Below, piece after piece: positions 40,909 through 54,413 of a DNA stretch of 64,000 nt. The DNA is taken from assembly GCA_002224055.1 (NCBI GenBank), contig AZLU01000059.1:1-64000 (forward strand), read 5' to 3'. Each line of letters begins with the position of its first letter. Positions within the stretch are counted from its first letter, which is position 1. The notes beneath the pieces are model-generated. The model was given only the letters and a program-made list of their open reading frames with translations, made no database searches and was not told where the DNA came from. Origin of the DNA: Pezizomycotina sp. ARF18 (Eukaryota > Ascomycota). Made by a program: the position numbers and the translations under genes.

Positions 40909-43900
40909 GCCTTACATGTATTCATATTCATTTTTTTACCTCCCTTTTTAACCAATTATTTTATTTTATTATCAGGGAAGATATCAGGGGAGTTTTCAAA
41001 GCAGGAGTTGATCGCATTTGGCAAAATATTGTACTTCTCTTACTCTCTAGATCTCACTAGTTAAAGCGATTTGAAAATATAGAAATAAAACAATAGAACA
41101 TGTTGTTTCCATTCTTTTTTCTTTAATTCACCATTATGGTGGCCTCACACGGACCTTGCAAGCTTGAAGCAATCTTTAATGTAAAGTATGACAGCCAGCT
41201 CAGAATGCAGAGGTCCTATAAATAGATATACCGTGTAACTAGAGCCCACCCACACGATCCTGTGCGCCATTTGAGGCCATCAGGCGAATCAAATGTAGTG
41301 CTTTGCTTAACTTACCGCACTGGTTATATATATATCGATATTTGTCTACATTCGCGTAATAATCTCTCATTATGCGCCTACTTGTCGTCAAACTATTCGT
41401 TCAATTCGACCGGTCTATTCATGAATTCACAGTAGAACGGTCGATGTGTTCTCCCTTATACAGGACTCGCGAGTAACCGTTTAACAATGCAACAATACGA
41501 ACAACTCCTGCTAATACGACGAGAATCCGTATAGCGATGTACATATTTCACTACTGTTCATCTTGTTTACTTTGCCGAAGAACGGATTATTTTGGGGATC
41601 TATATCTGGAGGGGTTCATTCGAGGCTCCAACACATTTCATTACTATATACGTGTATGCATACGTCGGGGCAAAATCCGAGATTCCGGCTTTTTGAGGAA
41701 CTCGATGCCATTCTAGATCTAATATCTTCATGAATATATAAATATAGTACCCGACTCTGCCGGCCATCGTGACCTTAAAGTACAATTAGAATACTAACCC
41801 ATTTAACTACGTATATCAGACTCTAATCGTAAGATAACTTCTCTAGAGATATACCGCGATAGAAAACCTCAAACTATACCTAAATTCCTAAGTGGATATC
41901 TCTACAACGTGAATAGAAATGACTATTTTTGCACGTTTTTCTGCCTCTATTTTTTCTGTTAATTGAATATATATTTTTATATATATAATTAGGGAGGAGT
42001 CATTCGATGTATAGATAGATCTGGTAACTACCGCGGATATTTGTCATTTTATATTATATAAATATTTGTATGAATGTAGGCGTATTATCAAGTCTACCGA
42101 AAATACCAATTATTTATCGACTCATACTAATATATACTTCATTAATGCTTCCAAAATATCAAGCCACTACATTATGCATCTCTCGTACTCTAATTAGCTT
42201 AATATATCTTAGCAACGCCCCTTAAAGAGGCGCGTAGGACAATTGAAGCGCCAGGATACTCTATAGGTTTTGATCTGAACCCATGACCATAGATGTTAAG
42301 TATATATATATCCCAATGGAATGATATTACTTCCAAACCATTAGCGACCTTCATAGTGACTTGATAGACATCCACTACAAAGTGAAATTCACCCCGTTTC
42401 GTAGATCAGCAGGGCCTGTAATTTTGATTCGATATATAGATCCAATTATACTATACTTAAAATCTACCCCTTTTTTATTTGTCGTTGGTAGTGATGATGA
42501 TAATGTCTCCTTGGTATTTACTGGCATAGTAACATGGTATGGGCCATATGTAATGCGAAATGAATATGTCCATGATTTTATGGTTTATGAGATCACGTAG
42601 CTTTTTCATTTCCGATCCATGTATGGCTCATGGCCTTTCTTTCTTCCCTCTCTTGGAAAGGAAATCGAAGGTCGATGAAATGGCGTAAGGCAGTAACCGA
42701 TAGTTAAGATGAACCTAAGAGGGCTATCTTTTGATTCTGCTTTTTCAACTAGTATACTCGTATCAGTTATGATTCACTTGATGATTTCTTAGTTATCTGG
42801 GACCGATTCTGAAGTTATATTATTCCCAGGAAATGGAAAGTTCCAAGTCTTTTCTTCTTATTCTTGGTATATTTAGACGTTTCTATCCAACATCAGAAGC
42901 AAAAAAGTCAAAATACTTCTATCATGCAGTCATACTTTTCCAACCCAAGTAACCAAACGCGCACGATGTAAAAAGGCCCCAGGAAAGCGGCACGAAGCTT
43001 AAAAATATAATAGCAGGTCCTATATATATGGTAAACAAAGAAAAAACATGTGTCTTTCTGATATACTATAGTTACTGTTCCGGAGCTATAAGAGCTAGCT
43101 ATTATCGCGTCTTGGTGGGGAAAAGACGAGAGCTACGAGGGGACTTTCGGGAAGAAAGCTATAGCTGTGGCTTATGGACTTTTAAGCATGGCGATAATTT
43201 ACGTTTCCGATAAGCATTCAGAAGCTAGCAACACACATTCATGTAATTCCTTACTCGAAACTGCAAAGGAATTCGAAATAGGGATCATGGAACATCCGGC
43301 GCTCGCCGAAACATTAGGTATACGCATAGCTTCGTTTTCGTCACAAAAGAAGGGCGCGTGCTAGGGAGCAGAAAATGGCACATACCGAGTATATCCGTAA
43401 AACTGATGACTTCCCGAACGGGGACTAATAACCTTTCTTTTCTTTTTTTGTTTTTTTGGCTACTTTTAATTCGCTGTCAATCATCGAGTCGAACTTCCAA
43501 GGAAACATCTTAGAGTATACAAGGATACAAGGATCCTCGGGGAGTTGGGAGTTGGAATCCAGGAATGCCAGTGCGCGGAAAACGCATTACAGAGAGATCT
43601 TTAAGAACGTTTTTTAACAGCTTGACAGCCTACCTATAGTAAATAGAATAGTAGCTTCCGAGTGGTTTCTGTCGGAGCAGGGTTCTTTTGGAGGAAGATC
43701 CAAGTAAGAACAGAGCATAGTGGCGTTCTTGTTGTAGAGTGAACCGGTCGCTATTCTAAGCTCTCCCCCAACCACCTTGAAGCTGGAGCTGAAAAGAATG
43801 AAGGGAAAGGAAAAGGAGTTCAAAAAACGTGCGGGCTAGGCATTCCGCAAAAAAGAGGCATATTATTTCCCCGTGGGTATATATCATGTATATCTTCAGA

Positions 43901-43927
43901 AAAAAAACGCCCTGAAAAGAGAGGAAT

Positions 43928-43995
43928 TGGCATAACCGATTGGTAGCGCACCTTCAACGCACGATAGCGTAAGGGGAAGTTGATGACCCTGCTCA
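43928..43995 (+). other. tRNA-like remnant
   Basis: GGCATAACCGATTGGTAGCG resembles a tRNA acceptor start and D arm (GATTGGTAGCGC). It is followed by a possible CCTT/AAGG anticodon-arm pair and a degraded B-box-like GAAGTTGATGACCC at the right spacing. The acceptor cannot be paired convincingly, so it is a relic or SINE head at most. Confidence 0.25.
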
Positions 43996-44398
43996 CCATC
44001 GTGCATGGCAAAAGGTCTGGACCTTGTCAATGTCATGTCCTTAATCCGTCGACGGAGAAATCCATCATCATCGCACCAAGAAAAAAGAGAGCTGAAATGC
44101 AACGTTGCACAGAGGGCCCTCGAATCGAGTTCGAAGATCGCTCAATTGACATGAAGAGAAATGAATTCCCTCCGCAATGCATGTCCTAGCTTTATTCCTT
44201 TCTGGTGAAAAGGACCCAAACCGGCGGGAATAGCTTGGGTTTTGACCGTTTTGAGTAGAACAAGCTGCCGAAGAATCGGAAAATACTTGGTAATCAGAAC
44301 CTATTCGTGCTATTGTCAAGGAGCACATGCAAAGATCTCGGCTAGATAAATAACCACGGAAGATGACACAATTATGTAGTTCATCAAGGAAACCCGAA

Positions 44399-44435
<37 letters not shown>

Positions 44436-45576
44436 AGAGAGAGAGAAGAACGAAAAAGAGAATGAAAGAAAAGGATTGCAGTTCTGTAACCGCCGGTGTG
44501 ATAACTTCCGCGATAGCTCGTGCTTCCGAACTTGAAGATTTGAAACAAAGACGAAATTGTGGGGCTTTTTTTTTTAATATTATTATTATTTTAAAAAACC
44601 TTGGTTAAATGACGACACGATGCGTTGTTCCCTAATGTTCCCGAGATCTTTGGAACCTTCTATACCCTTTTCTTTCAATGATCTGTATCAATAACCGGAC
44701 GTTGATACCCGCTTTGGATCGAGGAGATATAAGAGAGTGATAAAAAAGATCGGAAAAAATAATACTACGAAATAGTAGTATGCAGTAGTAAGTAATTACC
44801 TATTACATCCGGCCTGTAAGGTATATAAAACGCTAGCGGATGAAGAACCCTTGAAGATAAAAAAGACGCACCCCACACGACAAGCTAAGGTTGTAGGAGA
44901 ATATATCTCATCCTGGGAAATTCCGGCTAAGCTCAAAATTTACCTTTCCACCGAGAAAATAAGGACCCTTCTCTATTGCAAGAGCGTTTTTTCTTTTCTT
45001 TCTTTTCTTTCTTTTCTTTCTTTTCTTTCTTTCTTTTCTTTTTTCTTTTTTTTTAGAGAATCGAATATCGATTCTTTAAACCGTGGTCCGAGCTCTTACT
45101 TTGTTAGGCATGAATAAAGTAATTGTGAATCATGATGTAGCTCCGCATTAGTGCCCCTCTCTTCCTATTAGCCTATTCACAGCCGCCAAAGATGATCCGT
45201 CAATCAAAGAGTTTTCAAGGCTTCAAGCCCCGTAATACCACTTGCGCGAGAGGGGAAAAAGGTTTCTATCAGTAATGTTTCCCCGGCCTTGGCATGCGTG
45301 AAAAGTTTGAAAGGCTGACTGGTGTAGGGAAACATTTAGGTGTATCCCTGGGTTTATACTAGTTGACTAGTAGGTTTTTTTGCGGGTCGGTGATGATCAT
45401 ATATGTTCCATGAGGTATATGGTGAAGATCAAACCGATCAACGGTTGGACGAACAACGCAATGTCATAGAAAATTTTTTCTATTTTTCCTTTTTAGAATT
45501 ATAATTGGCGGTCGGAGGTTAAAAATAAAATACAAAAGGGCATTTTGCTTTTAGCTTCCTTAGTTTCCTAGTTTCC

Positions 45577-45579
45577 TTT

Positions 45580-45614
<35 letters not shown>
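45577..45614. repeat. T23A15 fold-back homopolymer
   Basis: 23 T followed directly by 15 A. It can form a perfect hairpin or slipped structure and is a likely assembly-fragile site. A smaller T/A fold-back lies at about 58186-58207. Confidence 0.9.
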
Positions 45615-45615
<1 letters not shown>

Positions 45616-47566
45616 TTATAAAATGAGTATGAATTGAGCATCGTGAAGGTGGCTATTTCCGCGCCCTCGTCGCTCGTCGAGTGTCCGAGGGGAGGTTTGA
45701 GCTTCCCTATTCAAAATCAATCACCAAAAAAATACCAAAATAGCTGTATTTGATTCATCTCTTCTTAAGGTGCGTTTGGCGGTCGTGTGGCACCAATCCG
45801 ACTATAAAATTAAACCACTCCGCCCTGGCGCCTTCGGTCAACCTCCGACCTATCGCTGTGTCTCCGCCGAACCCTCGTTCAAAATCCACGATACCGAGAG
45901 ACTGCAGGACCAGGGAGGTTTCATACGTCCTCAAAACTGTCTCGTGACACAGGCTGGACTGGGCTGAAGCATAAATTTTGTAGTCGAGGCTACTACAAAA
46001 GCGGCGTTAGCTATCATTTTTGAATTGGAATTAATCAGACTACTTTCCTGTTAAAAAAAGCAAAGGAAGAGACAGAAAAAAAAGGAATTTAAGAACGAAA
46101 AGGTTTTCCTAGCTACTCCGCCATGAAATCCCGCCTCTCAAGTATCGTGAAAATTTTTTTCTAAACTATAGAGCTCCGCTTTTGTAAAATTAAAAAAACT
46201 GCGGATGGCCTTTTTGCAATACCAGTTGACCTGTTCGAAAGATACATTGCAGTTAAGTCGGATACCCTCATTTATGCGACCTTCCCAATAGCTTGTTAAA
46301 ATAAGCTTGCGAGGCACGTTGCCCGCAAAAATATCGTTGAAATTCTCAATACTTCCAGATACATCGTGAGATCACATGTCCGTCAAGAAGTTGGAGTTGA
46401 ATGGCCGCGGCACTGAGCTCAAACAAGAAACTAGTCGCTAAGCCCCCATGGCGACCGACATCGCAAGGGCAAAAAAAAAAAAAAAAAAAAAAAACGAAAA
46501 CGAAAAATCAAAAAAAATGAGCTAGCCTACTTTCTCAACAGTTAGTAAAGAGGAAGAAAGGTCAACTTCGTGAGAAACAGAGAGGCCAAACATAAAAGCG
46601 GAACCAATTTGACAATAAACTTAAAAAGCAATATGAAGCGCTTTGATTGGATAAATCAAGACGCAAGAATCAGGAACAAATACCGTGCTAACGTGCATAA
46701 GCCCGGGGAAAGAGCTCCATGCTTCCCTTTTTTGATTTCTTTCTCTTTCTATGTCCACGTGGTCACGAGGTTAAAAGTGACTGTTCCAGCTTAAGTTCTT
46801 TTTCGCGTAGTGCTTCCAGAAGCGTACGGATTCTTCAAGTAAAAGGACGGAGAAAAGGGAAAAATGGAATGAATCCGTCATAACGCAGTAAGTAGTGGCT
46901 CGGTTTAAAAAAAATTTTTTAATGCTCTCGGTCCAATACTAAACGTCGAACAGAAATCAGACGATTAGAACACTCCTTTTTCTTTTCGTTGAGGTTGCTC
47001 TTTCATGGACGTCTTGCCGAATTGCCGTGTATCGTATGCGCTGCCTTCTCCTGTAATTGACATCTTGCATTGAGAAGTATAGCTGCACAAAGCGCAAGAA
47101 TGCAGGTCTATTTCGTAAAAGTAGTAGAATATTATATAATAATAATAGTAATATTAAATAATAGTGTGTCGTGTGTACGTTGCTGCTGTTAATGCTTGTC
47201 GAGAAACAGAAGAACCTTGGAGACGGCGTCAGATGATCTACCTATATAACCCTAATCGTCCTCCAAGCGCCAATCTCGCGAAGCAATTGGATGCACCCAA
47301 CCTATTCACAAACCTGAAAAAAAAGAGCCTTATACGGGCTCTTAAGTAATAGAAATTACCTAAATGGAAAATCCAACCAAGAATAAATTCAGAAGAAGAA
47401 AATACTCCGAAAAATAAATTAATAAAAATAAAATAAGAGAACGCGAAGGAGTTCTGAGCTCCAGAGCATAAGTAAGACTCGGAGCAGATATATTAGAGAA
47501 ATAAGGCTTGTTTAAGCAAGTCCAAGTAGATTTCTGGAATCTCGTTTGATGCCGAAAGGCGGGGCC

Positions 47567-47734
47567 TTAACAGGATGAAGGCTGAAGGTTCTTCAGATCG
47601 CAACTCTCCTCACTAGACGCTGATGCAGTGGGGTTCCTCCTTCCTATTGAGACCAATTCCGGCTGGCCTGAATGGATACCAAATAAAAAGGAGGACAAAC
47701 AGAATAAGGCCGAGAGAGAAGCCGGCGGAAGCAT
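47567..47734 (-). CDS. Candidate small secreted Cys-containing peptide (speculative)
   Basis: From ATG 47734 the minus strand reads MLPPASLSALFCLSSFLFG, a signal-peptide-like start, followed by a short Ser-rich segment ending in SCDLKNLQPSSC and TAA. That leaves about 35 mature residues with two Cys. It has no recognisable family, and a chance ORF cannot be excluded. Confidence 0.2.
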   Translation of the reverse strand: MLPPASLSALFCLSSFLFGIHSGQPELVSIGRRNPTASASSEESCDLKNLQPSSC

Positions 47735-47897
47735 CGTCAACTTAACCACTGGATCATGAAGGCATCGACCTAAGAATATTGTATATTACTGCATCCCTGG
47801 AGTTATCGTGATGTAAGAGGATGCTGTTGGCGTGTTTCCGGAACCTCCTTCAGGATCTCGTCTTAATTAAGGATCATTGATTTAATAAACAAAGTTT

Positions 47898-47911
47898 GGG
47901 GGGGGGGGGGG
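47898..47911. repeat. G14 homopolymer
   Basis: Fourteen consecutive G on the plus strand; length in the assembly is unlikely to be exact. Confidence 0.9.
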
Positions 47912-50421
47912 AAGAGACCTGGTGGGGTAGGAAACCAAGGTTGCCGCAAAGATCCAGATACGTCTAGATACGGGGCCAGATTCATCTCTCAAAGGGCGTC
48001 CGGAGCAGAAGCAGTCGGCTTCCGAACATGCAGGTAATACTGCCCACAGACTGGGGGAATCGACCTTTATTGGCTCCCTCAGCAATCCGCCCATTGCCTG
48101 CTGTATCGAGCAAGATGATTTTTTTTTGTTGGCGCCCTTAGCGGTGATATTTGCAGCGCGTGGGGAAGGGGTGGCACGAAAGCCAGGGCTTTAGCGTCTT
48201 TTTTCTAGGCGTTGAGGTTCAAAATATTTTAATTTTTTTATTTTTTTTTTATTTTTTTGTATGGTAAAGCGCTCATTTTTGCAATTTTTGTGCTGTTTTT
48301 CGAGGTGTCGGGCGCCCTCTCACCTCGGTAAGTACTGGAATACTGGAAAAAAGCACCCACGCTAAATACCTGCGAAAAGCGCAATAAATGTCCTTTGAAG
48401 ACACCGGCCCACTTTTTTCAGTCTACGTGAACCGATATCTTTTGCCCTCTGGGAGTTAAGGATTCGTCTGAAATTCATAGTGGACGCTGCAAGTAGTCCA
48501 ATATAGTACATATCTGCGTCCGCCATCATGTAGCCCGGAAACTGAATGGATGGAGAGGAGATAATTCAAAGAAATCAAAGCTGAAGAAAAATTGCCTAAC
48601 CTCTATCCGAAAGTCCCTCTTTCCGGAATTCCCCCACGTTGAGGGGAAATGTCGTGGAGTGGAGACGGTGCAGTGCTTGCGCAGCCTTTCTTCAGCTGCG
48701 ATGCTACTATATGTAATAAGAATGCAACAATATCAAGGAGGCGTAGGCATTGTGCATATAAGATGTACCTTTGTTAAGTCATCTCCGCTGATATATTTAT
48801 TCATAGAAACCGAACGTATTATTCACTGGATGAACGCATCCCTACGGAAAAAAAAAAAAAAAAATAAACTCTAGATAATAATGCCAGTAAAATCACCGGG
48901 ATCACTCAAGAAAGAAAAATCAAATACAACCAGAAACAATTGGGCGCAAAGATGGGATACGGATTTTTTATACTCCAGCTCCGATCGACTTGAGGCTTTA
49001 TTCGCCTAACGATGTTGGACCCTTGATAGCTCCCGTACAACGGCAGCGGACGGGAGATAAAATATTCACTTGAATATTTATATGATAATTTAACTAGTTT
49101 TTTTTTTTTTTTTTTTTTTTTCCCTCTTCTCCAGGAAGCTTCCCCAAAAAAAGGAAGAAGCCTTTTCTCCACTAGGAATTAGGTTTTTCAAAAAGCGAGA
49201 CTCACGAGAAAAGGGGAATGGTAATACTGATTGTATTTGTCCAGTCAGGTTGGAGTGGAAGGGCGGAGACATTCCGGTTGGAAAGCCGCATCAATTTTCC
49301 TTTTCCCCTTCTTTTGTGTCTGATCTCCGCTTTTTACCCGTATTTTTAAAGGAGTATCTGCGTTTCTTAATTGGACGGCCACGCTGATGTATTATTTGAG
49401 GCGTCCTTCAGAACACCCCGTTCGCAGCCTTAAAAAAATTATCCTCAAATATATATTAGTGGATTCTTGTCCTTTTCTTCGATCGAGTTAATAATATCTT
49501 CAGGGCGTAGTACTTCATTTTCACCTCAAAGATCAAACTGTCTGGCGTTGTTTGTGATTCCTCGTGAACTCTGTTGTTCCAGTAAAAAAAAAAAAGCATA
49601 AAACCAAGAAAGCCTTGGGGGCTGGTCAGTATATATACAGCCGCGGCGTCCCACTATACCTAACCATCGTGCAGCGACCAGGTCCAGGTCAGCCCGGCTA
49701 GCTAGCTCACAAATCGCACGGTGCAGGACGGGACGACGACGACAATGTTGAGTCGCGACTAGAACCTCTCAACCAAATGTTTCGTTCGGTCAACTCTCGC
49801 GCTGTCTGTTCGCTCGTTCGCTCATTGAACCCTTGCATAGGATGATTAACCAAACCTCTTGATATTCCAATAGAATAGAAGGGTCTGTCAATGTATTAGC
49901 GCATAGTGTGGAAGACCCTTTTCTAAGCCTTACCAGCATGATATTTCTCGGTTTTGATCTGCTATTTTTATATCTTTTTTTTTCTTTTTTTTTCTTTTAT
50001 AAGCGCAGTAATTGATTTTTCCCTCACCTTTTGTAAATAATAAACAAATCTTGCCTGCGTATAATCCGTACTGCTTGTTCGTGCGTATCTTCGCTTCATT
50101 CTCCTACGAGTCAGCACTGCTTCGGGGGGTATCCTGAGGCCTTTCCTTGGTTAGATACACTCCCATCCATGTCTAATTTCTGCAAAGCGGATAGGTGTGA
50201 GAAAAAAATATATATTAGTATTATTATATATATATATAAAAAGCAATTTAGCTGTATTTTCTTTTTCCCCCTCCTTTTTCTCTCTCTGCCTGAACTGTCT
50301 TTGAATCCAGGGTCCAGCAGCGCAAAAAAAAAAGAAAAAAGAAAAGGGAGTAATCTCTCTTGGGTCAATTAAAAAAAAAAGAAAAATGAATTTTTTAATT
50401 ATTTTTATTATTACAAAAGTA

Positions 50422-50453
<32 letters not shown>

Positions 50454-52564
50454 TTATTATTTTGCTTTTATTTTTTTCTGATTTGCTTGGAGTTTCTGCG
50501 TTGTCCAACCCCACAGACCAATTTTCCAATTTTGACTGCTTTGAACAAGTCATAAGGGGAGTGGACGTTTTGCTGTTCAAATTTTTTTTTTATTAAAAAT
50601 ATAGATATTACCTTTTTGAATTTATTTAAATTGCTTAGACGTATAAATAAGTATAGATGTATATATATATATAAAGGCGTGACCTGAGCGTTCCCTTGCG
50701 AGGCTATCTTGGTATCCTACGATAGAGCAAAGTGTGAAGAAGTTAGCAGTTATTGGTCATCATTGGTTGTTATTATTTATTGCTATATATACATGTAATA
50801 AATAAAAAGGCCTTGCGATTCCTTTTATCCTGTCTCGCTTGATATTATTGTTATATTTAAATTATCAGATCTTATAAAAAAAAGTACCTTCATTATCACA
50901 ACCACTCAGTCGACATCATCGTCAGATTCATCACCTCTGCCTAATAAATTACTGGGGATCTACACAAAACGAAGCCTGCGAGAACCGTTTTTCTGGGTTA
51001 GCGACTTGGGAAAATTAAAATTCCGGTGGAACTTTTGGCTAAAGAAAAAAAAATTATAAGACGGAGGAACTGAGATTTGTACGAATCATTGAAAGAACAA
51101 AACACTTGGAAAGGTATTATTATTCTTTTTCGCGCACCATCATTGTCGGATAGTCAAGAAAGATACTACTATACCATTTCTTCTTTTTCTTTCTGTTTCT
51201 TGCGTCTCCAATATAATTTCTGGCATTTTTTCCGGTCGCTTCGAGTATCCCAAATTTTCGATCACGGTTCCCCGGAGTCTCTGCAGAAAACGGACTGTCG
51301 AGAAACGAAAAGCAAAGGAAGAACATCTCTCGGTTTCGAATTTTTTCGTCTTGTGCCTGTATCAGTCTTCTAGTTGCAAAGCTTAGAATCGGCATTGAAG
51401 GAAGGGAAATCGTCATCAGAATCAGTTAGTGCTCTCATCCCAGAAAATCTCCACCCACCCAGTCCTTTCATCTGCATATTACTACTGCATCAGAAAAGAA
51501 CCTTTCTTCTTTTTTTTGTTTTTCTTTTATTCTTATATGCCTTTTTCCTTTTCGCTGCTGCCATTCTTTTCCCTTTTGCATGACATCTTCCTGCATGGAC
51601 ATCAAGTAATGATGATGGTACATGTCTTCCCTCGAGAAGTAACTTCTTATTACTTTGTCTTGATGGTTTTTCTTTGATAGACTATTAGCATACGTCCTCG
51701 AGTGCGGCTTTTTGGAGCAACGTGAACTAATTCAATCTGGGGATATAGTAGAAAAATAGATCTTTCCCCCCTATAATTCTTGTCAGCCTCTTCATATAAT
51801 TCTCAAGCATCCGAATAACTTCATTTATCCGATTATCTTTTATCAACCGTTTTCTTGTTCATCTCCCTTTCTTATTTCACGATCTACCTTTTTCTTTTTC
51901 TTTCTTCTTTCTGTCTTCTTTTCTTCTCTTTTGCGAATTGAAAAAGAAAGAAATAAGCAGTAAAAAAGGGTACCTGTCACGTTGGAAGCGCCACCCCACC
52001 ATCTTTGTCGGTTCGATTAACTGGAAATCCTCAAAAGAGAAAGAAAGAAAGGGAAAAATAAATTAGCTCCTTCTGCTCAAACGGCCTCACGATCAACCAA
52101 TCTGCTCTGGTTTCGATTTTTCTCTTATTAAAAGACGCTTCTCTCCCACTTTTTAGGGTTTATCTTTTTTTTTTCCTTCAAATTCCCATCTTCTTTTTCC
52201 TCCGAAGTCTCACTGTTTCTTACCTGATAATCTTGGAGACGACGATACCTATCCCAGCCGGAGCCTCGATTCGAAACCAAACGATTCGGCCGCCCATTTC
52301 AGCATTGTTGTGATCGCCTGTCGCTTCGTTACTAGTCGCTCGGTGACCGTTGCTCTCTTCAGTTCAAAGCTTATTATCCAGAATCTGTATAAAAAGAACT
52401 CATCGAAGGGATTCCATTCGTCCGAATTGGCTCCACTGCAAACAACAACAGACAAGACGACGCAACAAAGTACACTCTCAGCTCTTTCACTCTTTCACGA
52501 ACTCGAATCCTTTCTCCAAATCTTGGCGGGTTAGCATTACGATACTGAAAAGAGAAAGAAGCAG

Positions 52565-52630
52565 AAGAAAAAAAAAGAAAAAGAAAAAGAAAAAGAAAAG
52601 AAAAAGAAAAAGAAAAAGAAAAAGAAAAGG
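52565..52630. repeat. AAAAAG microsatellite
   Basis: About ten tandem A5G/A4G units. Frames crossing it (Lys-rich on plus, Phe/Ser-rich on minus) are artefacts. Confidence 0.9.
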
Positions 52631-54413
52631 TTATTACCCCACGATTGATCGGAGCTGCAAGAAGCAAAAGGGAAATAATAGCGGGGACTTACTGCTACCT
52701 ATCGACTGGCATCCTCCCCATCTTATTACGTAACCAGTAAAACCGATAATAAACTGGAACGATTGTTCTCCATTCCTCTTTCCTGCTATTTGGTGTGCTA
52801 GGAATTAAAGAGAAAGGAAAGGCAAAAAAGGAATTCAGAGAAAGTCGGTGATTCCATACCATTATTGTTACTTTCTTGCCCGTCTCTGTTTGTTTGGAGC
52901 ATATATATATTTTGGTAAGTTGAAACAAAAATATTTCTATAATTATTAAATAATATTATTTGGTTTATTTTATTTTTCTATTTTTTTTTTTTTCTATTTT
53001 TATTTTTATTTATTTATTTTCTCTCTCTCCTCAATCCCCCGCTCTATCCCACCCACAACCAACCTCCCTTCCATTTTCTATTTTCACACCCGCTACGATA
53101 ATAACCCCCAAAAAAAAGCACTGGCCGAGGTAAATTCACCACCCTTCTTCCTAATATCTACACCCCTCCCATACAAAAAACAAAGTCAAGAAAGAAAGGA
53201 CAGAAAGATGGGTAGGAAATGGATAATTTCAATATGACCCCCCTGGCCCTCGAATGGTAGAAAAAGGGGGGGGGGGAAAAAGAAAAGAAAAATAATGTAA
53301 GAGGGGGGAGGAGAGGACGCCGGTGTATTCAATAAGAGAGAGTCTCCGCATATCAGATGCCTTTTCAATACCCCCTTGTTTCTCTCTCCTATAGGCGGTA
53401 CACAGCCTACGCCCCTCCGCGAGACGCAATTATAACCAGATTTATGAACACAAAGTAAGAAAAGGGTATACGAGTGCAGTATTTATATTTATATAATGTA
53501 TATATCTACCATTTGCTTTCTTTCTGAACCGTTTCTTGCTCATAACTTCGTGCGCATATATATTCGTTGCAACTTGGGTCCCTACTCTTTCCCTCTGCAT
53601 TTCTGTCCTCCAAAGTTCTTCCATTCGTATCTGTTCTGAATTATGATAGCAAGCCTTCGATCTATGGAAACCGTTGAGCAACAGCGGTAACTGGGAATAC
53701 TAGTAAAGGCTTCTTTCTTCTTTGCACTTCTGCTCTCCTATCCTTTACATTCCCTGTTACCTTTGCCTTATTCTCGCCTCTCCCTTAATCTGAAAATCCA
53801 GTGCGCCTTTCAACTTCTCCGTTCCGTTCTCGCATTTCAGCTTCTCTCCTTTTCTATGAGTCTTTTTATTTTATTCTCTTAGCCTTCTTTTCTCCGATCA
53901 TCCCTCGATCTAGGCTAACAATAGAATGGAAAGTTCTTACCTTTCATCCGCGAATCTGAAACGAAAATAGAACTTGCCTGCTTCTAGTTACTCCTTTTTC
54001 TCTGCTTCAGTTCCCGTCACGTTCGGCAAAAGCACAAGAACCGAGCTCGATCCTCCTATAAACAGCTCCCCCCTACTGCTACTACTACTATACTATTGGA
54101 AATATTTAATCGCAAACATACCGTTAATCGCCTGACAGCCTCGCTAATTAAAAAAAGAGAGAAAAGAAAAAGAAAAAAAAAAAACGCAAAAGCGCTACGA
54201 CTTCTCGAATCCTCTTCTTAGCAGCCGCAGTGCCTGGATCGTCTTCCGTGGAGGACCAGATAGAAAAGCCTTTCCTTTTTAAACCTCTCAACCCGTTAAT
54301 ACCGCCAAGCTGGCTACCATTCTGACACCACCATTTCCGGCTCTGCGATAGCCATTCACATGTTGCTTCTCAAGATTAGTATCTGCGCACGAAAAGCGCA
54401 ATCGAAACCCTCC

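Larger units (their letters stand above)
41070..54400. other. 13-kb AT-rich, microsatellite-rich gene desert
   Basis: No exon with recognisable product was found on either strand. 41.0-43.0 kb is strongly AT-rich with many TATATA runs. Homopolymers and microsatellites include 29 A at 44404-44432 followed by GA repeats, a CTTTT/CTTTC tract near 44995-45055, T23A15 at 45577-45614, 14 G at 47898-47911, ATT repeats near 50420-50452 and AAAAAG repeats near 52567-52630. Pyrimidine-rich DNA from about 53.0 kb probably includes the leader of the cyclin gene. Short open frames at 43167-43364 and 45750-45967 have plausible composition but no identity. A promoter-like TATATATA lies near 49633. Confidence 0.5.

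Noticed and set aside
52350-52733. 127-codon plus-strand ORF with a Lys/Arg run
   Set aside because: Half of it is microsatellite; the rest lacks coding character or splice support.
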